This document shows positions 56,529 to 64,000 of a stretch of DNA of 64,000 bases, piece after piece. The position numbers and the translations under genes are program-made. Every line of letters starts with the position of its first letter. Position 1 is the stretch's first letter. Below the pieces are notes generated by a model that saw nothing but the letters and a program-made list of their open reading frames with translations, ran no database searches and was not told where the DNA came from. The stretch is from assembly GCA_964017185.1 (NCBI GenBank), contig OZ024884.1:11757548-11821547 (forward strand), read 5' to 3'. Origin of the DNA: Rugalucina vietnamica. Its lineage: Eukaryota; Mollusca; Bivalvia; Lucinida; Lucinidae.

Positions 56529-56757
56529 TGAGGTTTAACGTCTCAGTCAACAATTTTTCAATCATGGACGGGACGGAGCCTATCTATCTATCTTCTGATG
56601 CTGCGTCGATCAATTTCTGATCATCACCTCAGGTGACACCACTTCCTGGGTTTTAACGTTTAACGCGTCTTGCTCAAGGACACAACACGGTATCGCCAGT
56701 TGGGATCGAACCCAGCACCTCTCGATTAGGAGTCCGATGCTCTACCACTACGCGTCA
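56529..56757 (-). mobile_element. tRNA-type SINE
   Basis: Minus-strand head with GTAGTGGTAGAGCATCGG (box A region) and GGGTTCGATCCCAACTGG (box B GGTTCGATCC). The body has a 33-bp insertion near 56590-56630 compared with the 59640 copy. Confidence 0.8.
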
Positions 56758-56976
56758 CAAAAATACAAGTAAATAAGAACAAATTCGGTGCCTCGGATCC
56801 AATTATTGTACATGGTGGCTCAAATAAATAAATAAATAAAAACGAAAGTAATTCTATTCCATACCTCTTTACGTACATGTACATGCACCTCTAAAACTGC
56901 TCCGTTTGTGTTTACCGAGCGTGTGCCTTTGTTTGCCAGATACGAGCAAATATGCCAGACGGAAATAATTGATATT

Positions 56977-57070
56977 GAGCCGTGTCAGGAGAAAAGATAC
57001 ACACGGGAAAACGAAATCGTGTGGATCAGACGCATCACTTAAGTACTGCAGTCTGATCGGTGCCTTTATA
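56977..57070 (+). mobile_element. MITE family B, 5' fragment
   Basis: GAGCCGTGTCAGGAG end and a diverged core (GTGGATCAGACGCATC, AGTCTGATCGGTGCC). Confidence 0.5.
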
Positions 57071-57234
57071 TATGCTATCTAATGAATATGATTTGTCTTA
57101 TCTTCTAGGTATAGCTATACCGGCTACTTTCTATGTAGCAAAACCAGGTTGTGCTGTATATGTGGAAGCGTGAGTTTTCTCCTGATAGGTGTGAAAAACA
57201 GAGGTATTGCTTCATGCGCAGTGGAGCGGTCTAA

Positions 57235-57463
57235 TGAGCCGCCACGCGAGAAGACCGGTCTGCAGGATTTCCGACCAGGTCCGACACAGACACTGTACAG
57301 GCTGTACAGTCAAAGAAGAAAGCTGGAAGTTTGAAATTTTGGCTATATGTAGAATCCGTGTAACGGAAACCAAGGCGCTGATCAGCTTCGCGGTTACCGC
57401 GAATCTGATTTGCGTCTTTGTTTTCGCATATGCAGATTGTAGATTTTCTCATTACGCGGCTTA
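57235..57463 (-). mobile_element. MITE family B, copy 6
   Basis: Reverse orientation; core CAGCTTCGCGGTTACCGCG; ends TGAGCCGCCACGCGAG and CTCATTACGCGGCTTA. Confidence 0.85.
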
Positions 57464-57577
57464 AGTATAACAGCGCGGCAGGTGAGAGTTTGTAGCTATA
57501 GTAACGGTTCCGCACGTGACCCAATCTATCATGTGGGCGCCAGCTGTAAGTCAGAAAATGAGAAAACATGTTTTACA

Positions 57578-57923
57578 TGGGCGGATCCAGAGGGGGGACA
57601 GGGGGTCCGGACCCTCCTGCCCCCCCCCCTGGAATTGCCAGATTATTTAGTTTTTGCCATGTTGAAATTTTCCGTCAGACCCCTTCTGGGACTTTGGACC
57701 CCCCCCCCCCCCCCGAGAAAATTTTCTGGATCCGCGCATGTTTTCATTTAAACTGCGAGTTGCTAGGCGAGTTGCATGCGCGGATCCAGAAAATTTTCTC
57801 AGTGGGGGTCCAAATTCCCAGAAGGGGTCTGAAGGAAAATTCAACATTTCAAAAACTAATAATCTGGCAATTCCAAGGGGGGGGGGGGGGTCCGGACCCC
57901 CTGTCCCCCCTCTGGATCCGTCC
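57578..57923. mobile_element. Head-to-head pair of GGATCC-ended foldback MITEs
   Basis: The two arms (57578-57738, 57775-57923) are inverse copies. Each arm starts and ends with GCGGATCCAGA-type inverted ends and includes C/G runs of 10-16. The 36-bp spacer carries the GCGAGTTGC phrase found in the array just downstream. Confidence 0.7.
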
Positions 57924-57929
57924 TATATA

Positions 57930-58325
57930 TTGAAGGCGAGTTGAGTGCACACAACAAGCTGAAAACTGCGAGTTGCAAGTAACGGAAGAGCGAACGGTTG
58001 TCATCCTGTATAAAATATTCGAAATAATTTCAGCGTAACTAATTCGAAGTAGAAGGTGAGTTGCAAGCTAAAAACTGCGAGTTGCAAGTAACTCATGAGC
58101 GAGTTATCATCCTGTTTATTTTTAATTCGAAGGCTGATCGGCTGTTGCCTAAGTAATAAATTGGCAGATGATTAAGTGGCCAAGTTCGCATCGTGCAAAT
58201 AATTCGAAGGTCAGTTGCAACCTTAAAACTGCGAGTAACACGTGAGCGAGTTATCACCTGTTTATTTTTAATTCGAAGGCTGATCGGCTGTTGTCCTAGA
58301 AATAAAGTGTCAGATGTTCTTATCG
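57930..58325 (+). repeat. Degenerate tandem repeat with GCGAGTTGCAAGTAAC units
   Basis: AACTGCGAGTTGCAAGTAAC occurs at ~57963 and ~58072 and in shortened form at ~58226. TTTATTTTTAATTCGAAGGC and TGATCGGCTGTTG repeat at ~58116 and ~58261. Confidence 0.65.
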
Positions 58326-58377
58326 CTTGTGAGGCCCTTTGTCTAATTACCAGTTGCACCCCGGTGATTTATTGTTA

Positions 58378-58656
58378 AAATTACGAAATCATGCCCATGC
58401 AATATAAGGAGATTTTTTAAGTTGTAAAAATGAAAAAATTCAGAAACAAATGTTTGATATGTTTATTATTTTTGCCCACAAGATGGATTGTGGGTACAAG
58501 TTACAACCGCCTCGCCGAGGCGGTTCTGACGAGTACCCACAATCTATGTTTTGGAGCAAAAATAAGACAAATAGGTATACCCCTGCACACCCAAGTTTTT
58601 CTATATAAAAGTGGGGTATAAGGGGGTATACATTACATGGACATGTTTTCCTGATG
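58378..58656 (+). mobile_element. MITE family A, copy 5
   Basis: Core ACCGCCTCGCCGAGGCGGT; ends ATTACGAAATCATGCCCATG and ATGTTTTCCTGATG. Confidence 0.9.
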
Positions 58657-58803
58657 ATATAGCATGTCACCAAGCAAACATTTTGATTCAGATGAACTAT
58701 CGATCAGCCATGCAAAATGTTTTAATGTTTTAGATTAGACCCACTGACACAAACCGATTCTTGAAAATACCAGGGAGATGCAGAACCAGGTGTACCAAAG
58801 AAA

Positions 58804-59039
58804 TGAGCCATCTCATGGAAAACCAACAATGTGGTTTTCGAACAGGTCTGACACAAACTGACCTGTACAGTCACAGAAGATGGCTAGAGACTGGAAATTT
58901 TGGATTTAGAAAGAAGAGGAATCATACTACCCGTGTAGCGAAAACAAAGACGCTGATCAGCTTCGCGGTTACCGCGAAGCTGATCTGCGTCTTTAGTTTT
59001 CGCCTATGCAAATTGCTGGTTTTCTCATGAGGCGGCTCA
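58804..59039 (-). mobile_element. MITE family B, copy 7
   Basis: Core CAGCTTCGCGGTTACCGCG with perfect arms; ends TGAGCCATCTCATGG and CATGAGGCGGCTCA. A 28-base poly(A) follows at 59040-59068. Confidence 0.9.
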
Positions 59040-59092
59040 CAAAAAAAAAAAAAAAAAAAAAAAAAAAACAAAAAACAAAAACATGGTGTTCG

Positions 59093-59310
59093 CCCGTCTT
59101 AATTTTTAGTAAAAGTCCCATATAATGGAGGCAACGTCCAGGTATTACGATGGATGATGTCCGGGACGTTAAGCATCAATTCAAACAAATTCAAAATTAC
59201 ACTTTAGGATATAGGTTTCGAACCTCCGGCCTTCAGGTTCGCAGTCCGACAAAAGAAATCACTAGTCTATAGAGTTGTCGAACTTGCGACCTTTCTCTTC
59301 GGACGATCGG
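59093..59310 (-). mobile_element. SINE-like repeat (family V), inverted copy with tRNA-like head
   Basis: Minus strand: a head with GGAGGTTCGAAACC (box B) near 59212-59225, then TTTGTTTGAATTGATGCTTA, CATCCATCG and TATGGGACTTTTACT blocks as at 3545. Confidence 0.55.
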
Positions 59311-59639
59311 TCCTTCAAGGCCGCAGTACATTATTGATGATGTACATGTACATGTAACCGATGGTGGTTCCGTTCCAACATGAATGCAAAATTGTTGCTT
59401 GGGACGTAAAGCAATCAAGTTCAACAATTATTTCTCAGAACATTTCTTTTGTGTATGTTTTCCTTTTCTTTTTACAAAATATTTCCAGAGCTTGCTATAA
59501 TATTTCAAGCGAGTATACTCTAGAAGCAACAACTCTAGAATTAAATCCGAGTTATCTCTCTTAGCATGCTTGCCAAGAATTAACAATATTTGTTTCAGTC
59601 ATGCCGGCGGAGTCACTGTTTTTGTTCGTATTGAGGCTT

Positions 59640-59823
59640 AACGCCACAGTCAACAATTTTTCATTCATGTCGAGACGGAGCCAACTCTTCTTGGGTTTAA
59701 CCAGTACTGTAGGGAGTTAATGTGTCTTGCTCAAGGACACAACACGATGACGCCTGTGGGGATCGAAACCAGGACCTCTCGAATCGGAGTCCGACGCTCT
59801 ACCACTACGCCACCGCGCTCCCT
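59640..59823 (-). mobile_element. tRNA-type SINE
   Basis: Minus-strand head AGGGAGCGCGGTGGCGTAGT, box A TGGCGTAGTGGTAGAGCG, box B GGTTTCGATCCC, then the shared body with TTGAGCAAGACACATTAACT. No acceptor-stem closure or CCA-compatible end, so a SINE and not a tRNA gene. Confidence 0.8.
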
Positions 59824-59867
59824 GTCACTGCTGTAGTTCTGTTATTATAGGCCTGCTAAAGTAAATC

Positions 59868-60507
59868 CACACCACTTACGTATCGGATCCCCTGCGTCCT
59901 ATCAAGCGCTTCCCGTGGTGTGGAGGTGCTTGAGATTCCATACTGTGAAATATTACCGGTAAATGTAAATCCATACCACTTACCGGGAAATTCAGCTGGA
60001 CACCAGCGGCGTATCGGTTCTCCGACGTAGGCCTACTGTCGAGCACTGACGACTAGCGTGAATATGATCAGGATTCCCGTCGTGTAAAGATGGTTGAGTC
60101 GGTCGACTAGGTCGAGAAAAGTTCAAGTTCATAAAAGAAATTTGAAGAAAAAAAATCACACCACTTACCGGGAAATTCAGCGGGACACCAGCAGCGTATC
60201 GGATCTCCAACGTACTGTCGAGCGCTGACGACTACCGTGAATATGATCAGGATTCCCGTCGTGCTAAGATAACCTTGAGTCGGTCGACTAGGTCGAGAAA
60301 AGTTGAAGTTCATAAATGAAATTTGAAGAAAAAACACACCACTCACCGGGAAATTCAGCGGGACACCAGCAGCGAATCGGATCTCCGACGTACTGTCGAG
60401 CGCTGACGACTACCGTGAATATGATCAGGATTCCCGTCGTGTAAAGATGGTTGACTCGGTCGACTAGGTCGAGAAAAGTTCATAAAAGAAATTTGAAGAA
60501 AAAAATC
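59868..60507 (-). repeat. Tandem partial copies of the innexin first coding exon
   Basis: Three full units (172-187 bp) plus one degenerate unit (~59868-59900, with the donor region deleted) repeat exon sequence from GACCTAGTCGACC through TM1 to the donor. About 48 bases of intron follow each. Donors lie at 60347/60346 (GTGAGT), 60169/60168 (GTAAGT) and 59984/59983 (GTAAGT). The unit next to the real exon is frame-preserving; the next two carry +2 and +5-type length changes. Confidence 0.9.
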
Positions 60508-60518
60508 ACACCACTTAC

Positions 60519-60703
60519 CGGGAAATTCAGCGGGACACCAGCAGCGTATCGGATCTCCAACGTACTGTCGAGCGCTGACGACTACCGTGAATATGATCAG
60601 GATTCCCGTCGTGTAAAGATGGTTGAGTCGGTCGACTAGGTCGTCATCGTTGCGAACTTTGACATTGGCAACCCTCCCTACCGACCCGATGATACTGTCC
60701 ATC
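60519..60703 (-). CDS. Innexin, first coding exon
   Basis: Starts at G60703 after an acceptor (CTATTTTCAG) with ATG at 60702-60700, so at least one noncoding 5' exon must lie upstream. It encodes residues 1-61 plus one base: an N-terminal cytoplasmic segment with [13 protein letters not shown]1 (~31-45, [11 protein letters not shown]) and the start of the first extracellular loop with Cys54 and Cys56 (IRCWCPAEF). It ends CCCG/GTAAGT. Joined to 51434 it restores the CPAEFxGxHxxYAN loop typical of innexins. Position and phase agree with the downstream exon. Confidence 0.93.
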
Positions 60704-60960
60704 CTGAAAATAGAGGGAAATTAGGTTTAATGTCACGAGCCCGTAGCACGAGTTTTAAAGAATTCTGTTCCTGGACGTTTCGGACCTTGTGTTGGCTTTC
60801 AGTACGAATTTAACGGCGAATATAAAAAAAATAACTATGAAATTGGCAACCCTCCCTACCGACCCGATGATACTGTCCATCCTGGAAATAGAGGGAAAAG
60901 TATTTGCATGTCACGAGCCCGTAGCATGAGTTTTAACGAATTCTGTTTCTGGAAGTTAAC
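60663..60960 (-). repeat. Tandem duplication covering the start of the innexin exon
   Basis: 60663-60778 and 60842-60957 are ~115-bp copies offset by 179 bp. The upstream copy retains an acceptor (CTCTATTTCCAG), the ATG at 60880-60878 and about 13 codons ([13 protein letters not shown]) before running into unrelated sequence without a donor. Confidence 0.85.
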
Positions 60961-62153
60961 TAAACACAGATTAAATGTCAACTATTGGCATAAAAAATGA
61001 CCATGATTGGTACATGTAACCCTCTCGACAAAAAGATTCTCTCCATTCTGAAACAGGACTAAATGAGATGTTTGTGTGTTTTGATGAGACTAGCAAGACT
61101 GTCAATAAATTCAGTTTCAGGACGTCTCCGAATATACAGAAACTCGCGTTGAATTTAGCAAAATATCCATCTGTCCTTCCTAAAACGAGATTTAATGAGA
61201 ATTGTGCGAGATTTAACGAGATAAATGGAGAGGAGACTGTCACGAAGCTTTACTACATTTCGCCCCTATATATTAATACAAAGTGGGAACTACAATGATA
61301 CTTCTACAAGATGAAGAGAACGATAACAAAACAAAGCTCCTACCCCAGTCCTCCTGAACACCAAATGATAAATATACTATCCATTGCATTGAAAATCACA
61401 TTTTAAGAAATTCCCACTGCGAAACATGAAAACAAATGCCAATGTTTGTACATGTATACACTACGAAATAAGAAACGCGACTATTTACAACCATTTGTCT
61501 TTCCGAAAAAAAAGCAAGCTATTGTCTGATTTGCACGACATCATGTTAGACTTTGATTTTGCGTTGTCCGACCATAAATTCGTTTAAAATTCCAAGAACA
61601 CTGGTTCATTACAACATGCATGCTTTTCTTCTTCGTAGGGCATAGGCATATCCTAGGAAGTGCATCACGCTATGTTTGATTATGCATGGTTTGGAAATCG
61701 TCCCAGTTTATTATAACTCCTGACAGATCCGCTTACAAAAATGCATGTTTTTAGAGAGAAACATGGCATGTTTTAAGTTATTCAATGCATATCCTAATGG
61801 CTTTGCATGTCTGGTATGTTCTTGAATTACTGCTCTGCCTCATTAATTCTTGGCCCGATTCAGATAAAGTTTGGCCACTTTCACACAATTGTCACACCTT
61901 TATTGTATCACACCTTCGTTGTGTGATACTCGGTGTATTGAACGCATCACCCCCTGACTGCAAAACAAATTTCAAATCCCATTTCCTGATTTAAATTGCT
62001 TTCCCCCATATGATCCTTTATGTACGACAAATCAACGTAACATTTGATGTAGCAAACGTCAATTAAACGTAAAACTGATTTCAATGATAAATATTTAAAA
62101 CCGCTAACAGAGTCAGCCTGAGAAGTCCATTGGCATCAGTCATACTGATATGT
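60961..62153. other. Innexin upstream region
   Basis: No exon, repeat or conserved frame was recognised. It should contain 5' untranslated exon(s) and promoter of the innexin, or lie in another intron. Confidence 0.35.
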
Positions 62154-62431
62154 CATTACGAAAACTTGCCCATGCAATATACACAGATTTTTTAGCTTTA
62201 AAAATTGAAACTTTTCAGCTGAAAATTTTTGATATTTTTCTTATTTTTGCTCAAAACATAGATTGTGGGTACACGTTAGAACCGCCTCGCCGAGGCGGTT
62301 CTAACGAGTACCCACAATCTATGTTTTGGCGCAAAAATAAGAAAATTAGGTATACCCCTGCATACCCCAGTTTTGCTATATAAAAGTGGGGTTTGAGGGG
62401 GTACCCATTTCACGGACATGTTTTCCTGACG
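62154..62431 (+). mobile_element. MITE family A, copy 6
   Basis: Complete and near-consensus; core ACCGCCTCGCCGAGGCGGT. Confidence 0.92.
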
Positions 62432-62471
62432 GAATCATTCATTCTAGACCTAGATCTATATGCTAAGCAAA

Positions 62472-62707
62472 TGAGCCGTCTCATGGGAAAACCAACAATC
62501 TGCATAGGCGAAAACAAAGGCGCAGATCAGCTTCGCGGTAACCGCGAAGCTGATCAGCGCCTTTGTTTTCGCTACTCGGATAGTACAATTCCTCTTCTAC
62601 TTAACTCCAAAATTTCAAGCTTCTAGCCTGCTTCTGTAGCTGTACAGGCCAGTTTGTGTCAGACCTGTTCGGAAACCACATTGTTGGTTTTCCAACGAGG
62701 CGGCTCA
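62472..62707 (+). mobile_element. MITE family B, copy 8
   Basis: Complete and near-consensus; 40 bp from the family A copy. Core CAGCTTCGCGGTAACCGCG with perfect GATCAGC/GCTGATC flanks. Confidence 0.92.
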
Positions 62708-63023
62708 AATATTTCTGTTGTTTTATGTAGGTCATATTGTAGGTATGTTATATTTGTTTTGAGATGTTTCCAACACCATTGTATTCCTTCTTATTCTTTG
62801 TAATCAAAATAAGACATCTAACAGACGTAAGGTCAAACCTCAAAGGAGCGAAAAGATAAAATATCCTGGCTTGATTCCTACGAAAACTAAGTTCCATTCA
62901 GCTTCATGTACTTGAAATGCTACTGTGAAAACTGTTCGAATTATTCCCAATAGACTGGCCCCCATCGTCAATTTGTACGTTTTTAAAGTAAAAAATGCAC
63001 ATCTTATATTGCTCGAGATCTTC

Positions 63024-63241
63024 AGGGCCAAGTTGTTCAAAACTAACGACATCGTTAGTTAACGATTCGTTAAAATTTCAAAAATGAATGTTACAAATAC
63101 ACTGTTATTTTGCAATGCAAAGGATTCTCACATTTTACCAACAAGAAAATAACAGCGTATTTGCTTATGCATGTATGTATGTAGTTGGCATTTACTTAAC
63201 GAGATGAGGTCTTAACGATGACGTTATGAACAACTGGGCCC
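63024..63241. mobile_element. MITE family C, copy 2
   Basis: Ends AGGGCCAAGTTGTTCAAAAC and GAACAACTGGGCCCT; shares ACAAATACACTGTTATTTT and GCAAAGGATTCTCACATTTT with 45702-45946. Its palindrome is partly lost. Confidence 0.8.
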
Positions 63242-63677
63242 TGATTGTTGAGTTTGAGCCACTCGTACAAAAATATTTGAGGAGGTTATAAAAAAGGGTA
63301 TGATGAGGTAATATTGAACATAGGATTATTCCAACTGCCTTGCCATACATTCCCCTACTCTCACCAAATCCCCGACGTACGAAGCAATTAGTTATGCAAG
63401 CACAGCTTCCGAAAGTATTCAAGGGACTCCTCTTACCCCGAGTGCTTCGGTTAGAATATCATGCAACATCTTACTAAACAAAAAATAACTTATTCCCCTT
63501 TACCATATGATGAAGACCTTCCATAGTCACGGTCTGGATTCAATCCCCACTGGCGGCACCGTATTGTGTCATTGACCATGACACATAAACGCCCCAGAGT
63601 ACTGGTTAATACTCGGGAAGCAGTGGCCCCGTGCCAACATTACAGAAAATTTCTGAACTGGACCTCAGTACCAACAA
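63242..63677. other. Unassigned sequence, possible SINE fragment
   Basis: GGATTCAATCCCCACTGGCG (~63536-63555) resembles an inverted box B, followed by GTATTGTGTCATTG and GTACTGGTTAATACTC. Too weak for a firm call. Confidence 0.3.
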
Positions 63678-63944
63678 CATCATGAAAACATGTCCGTGTA
63701 ATCTATACCCCCTTATACCCCACTTACTGGGGTATGCAGGGGTATACCTATTTTTCTTATTTTTGCTCCAAAACATAGATTGTGGGTACTCGTTAGAACC
63801 GCCTTGCCGAGGCGGTTCTAACGTGTACCCACAATCTATGTTTTGAGCAAAAATAAGAAAAATATCAAAATTTTTCGGCTGAAAATGTTCAATTTTTACA
63901 ACTTAAGAAAAATCTATATACTACATGGGCGTGTTTTCGTAATG
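63678..63944 (-). mobile_element. MITE family A, copy 7
   Basis: Reverse orientation; core ACCGCCTTGCCGAGGCGGT; ends CATCATGAAAACATGTCC and GTGTTTTCGTAATG. Confidence 0.9.
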
Positions 63945-64000
63945 AACAAACTGCCATTGTCATAAGGTGAGAGAAAACATTCCACGGCACGGCTCATTTT

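Larger units (their letters stand above)
51435..60518 (-). other. 9.1-kb innexin intron
   Basis: Bounded by GTAAGT (donor at 60518) and TTTCAG (acceptor). It carries about 15 MITE and SINE copies and four extra partial copies of the upstream exon. ATCGATC-rich microsatellite stretches occur at ~51465-51485 and ~51800-51830. Confidence 0.8.

Noticed and set aside
59700..59823. Possible tRNA gene (box A and box B present)
   Set aside because: No complete cloverleaf or acceptor stem, and the same body sequence follows at several loci. A tRNA-derived SINE fits better.
61068..61298. 76-codon frame upstream of the innexin
   Set aside because: No recognisable motif, no splice-site context, and composition like the surrounding noncoding sequence.
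62150..62383. Recurrent frames ending in NIDCGYxLEPPRRGGS and PQSMF (also at 243, 53432, 58440, 63631)
   Set aside because: These are translations of the family A palindrome in both orientations, not a protein family.

Overview
The window looks like nuclear DNA of a bivalve (or other lophotrochozoan) mollusc. It is AT-rich and intron-bearing, carries an innexin gene, and is dense in tandem-repeat elements with GGAC microsatellites and 3' hairpins of the kind reported for molluscan pearl/Helentron-derived elements, plus tRNA-type SINEs and palindromic MITEs. The species assignment is inference. No rRNA, functional tRNA, operon or CRISPR array was seen.

Layout. 0-4 kb: palindromic MITEs, two tandem-repeat Helentron-like elements (722-1563, 1806-3083) and a SINE-like repeat. 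4.2-46 kb: a mosaic of decayed copies of one family of env-bearing Ty3/Gypsy-like LTR retroelements. It includes ~702-bp LTRs, a provirus with gag-protease-truncated RT-env (9298-15998), an 8.16-kb direct duplication (5343-9290 against 13500-21534), a 4,059-bp insertion with an internal satellite (17300-21358), further gag copies (26847, 35782), three tandem copies of an acidic ORF (29.1-32.2 kb), about seven copies of an accessory gene 'P', and three copies of a short ORF 'R'. One copy (35.8-37.1 kb) carries a precise gag-env splice junction and looks like an integrated cDNA of a spliced RNA. 46.1-47.6 kb: a decayed parvovirus NS1-like endogenous viral element. 50.4-60.7 kb: an innexin gene on the minus strand with two coding exons (60703-60519 and 51434-50395), predicted 407 residues, with a ~9.1-kb intron full of MITEs and SINEs. 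The first coding exon has been partially duplicated in tandem four to five times. 61-64 kb: upstream sequence with more MITEs.

The retroelement pieces fit together as follows. The LTR is followed by a primer-binding-site-like sequence (TGGTGGA.AATCCG), then gag with a proline/threonine-rich N-terminus, a leaky-type UGA CUA before the protease, and RT. Env is read from an RNA spliced from an A/GTAAGA donor inside gag to an acceptor two bases before the env ATG, and the splice keeps the Gag and Env frames continuous. Accessory genes (a RING-like zinc protein in several exons, and an acidic protein Q) follow the same leaders. The innexin is the only gene in the window that looks intact and host-encoded.

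Limits: all homology calls come from reading motifs by eye. Repeat boundaries are approximate to a few bases except where a filled/empty site comparison fixes them.
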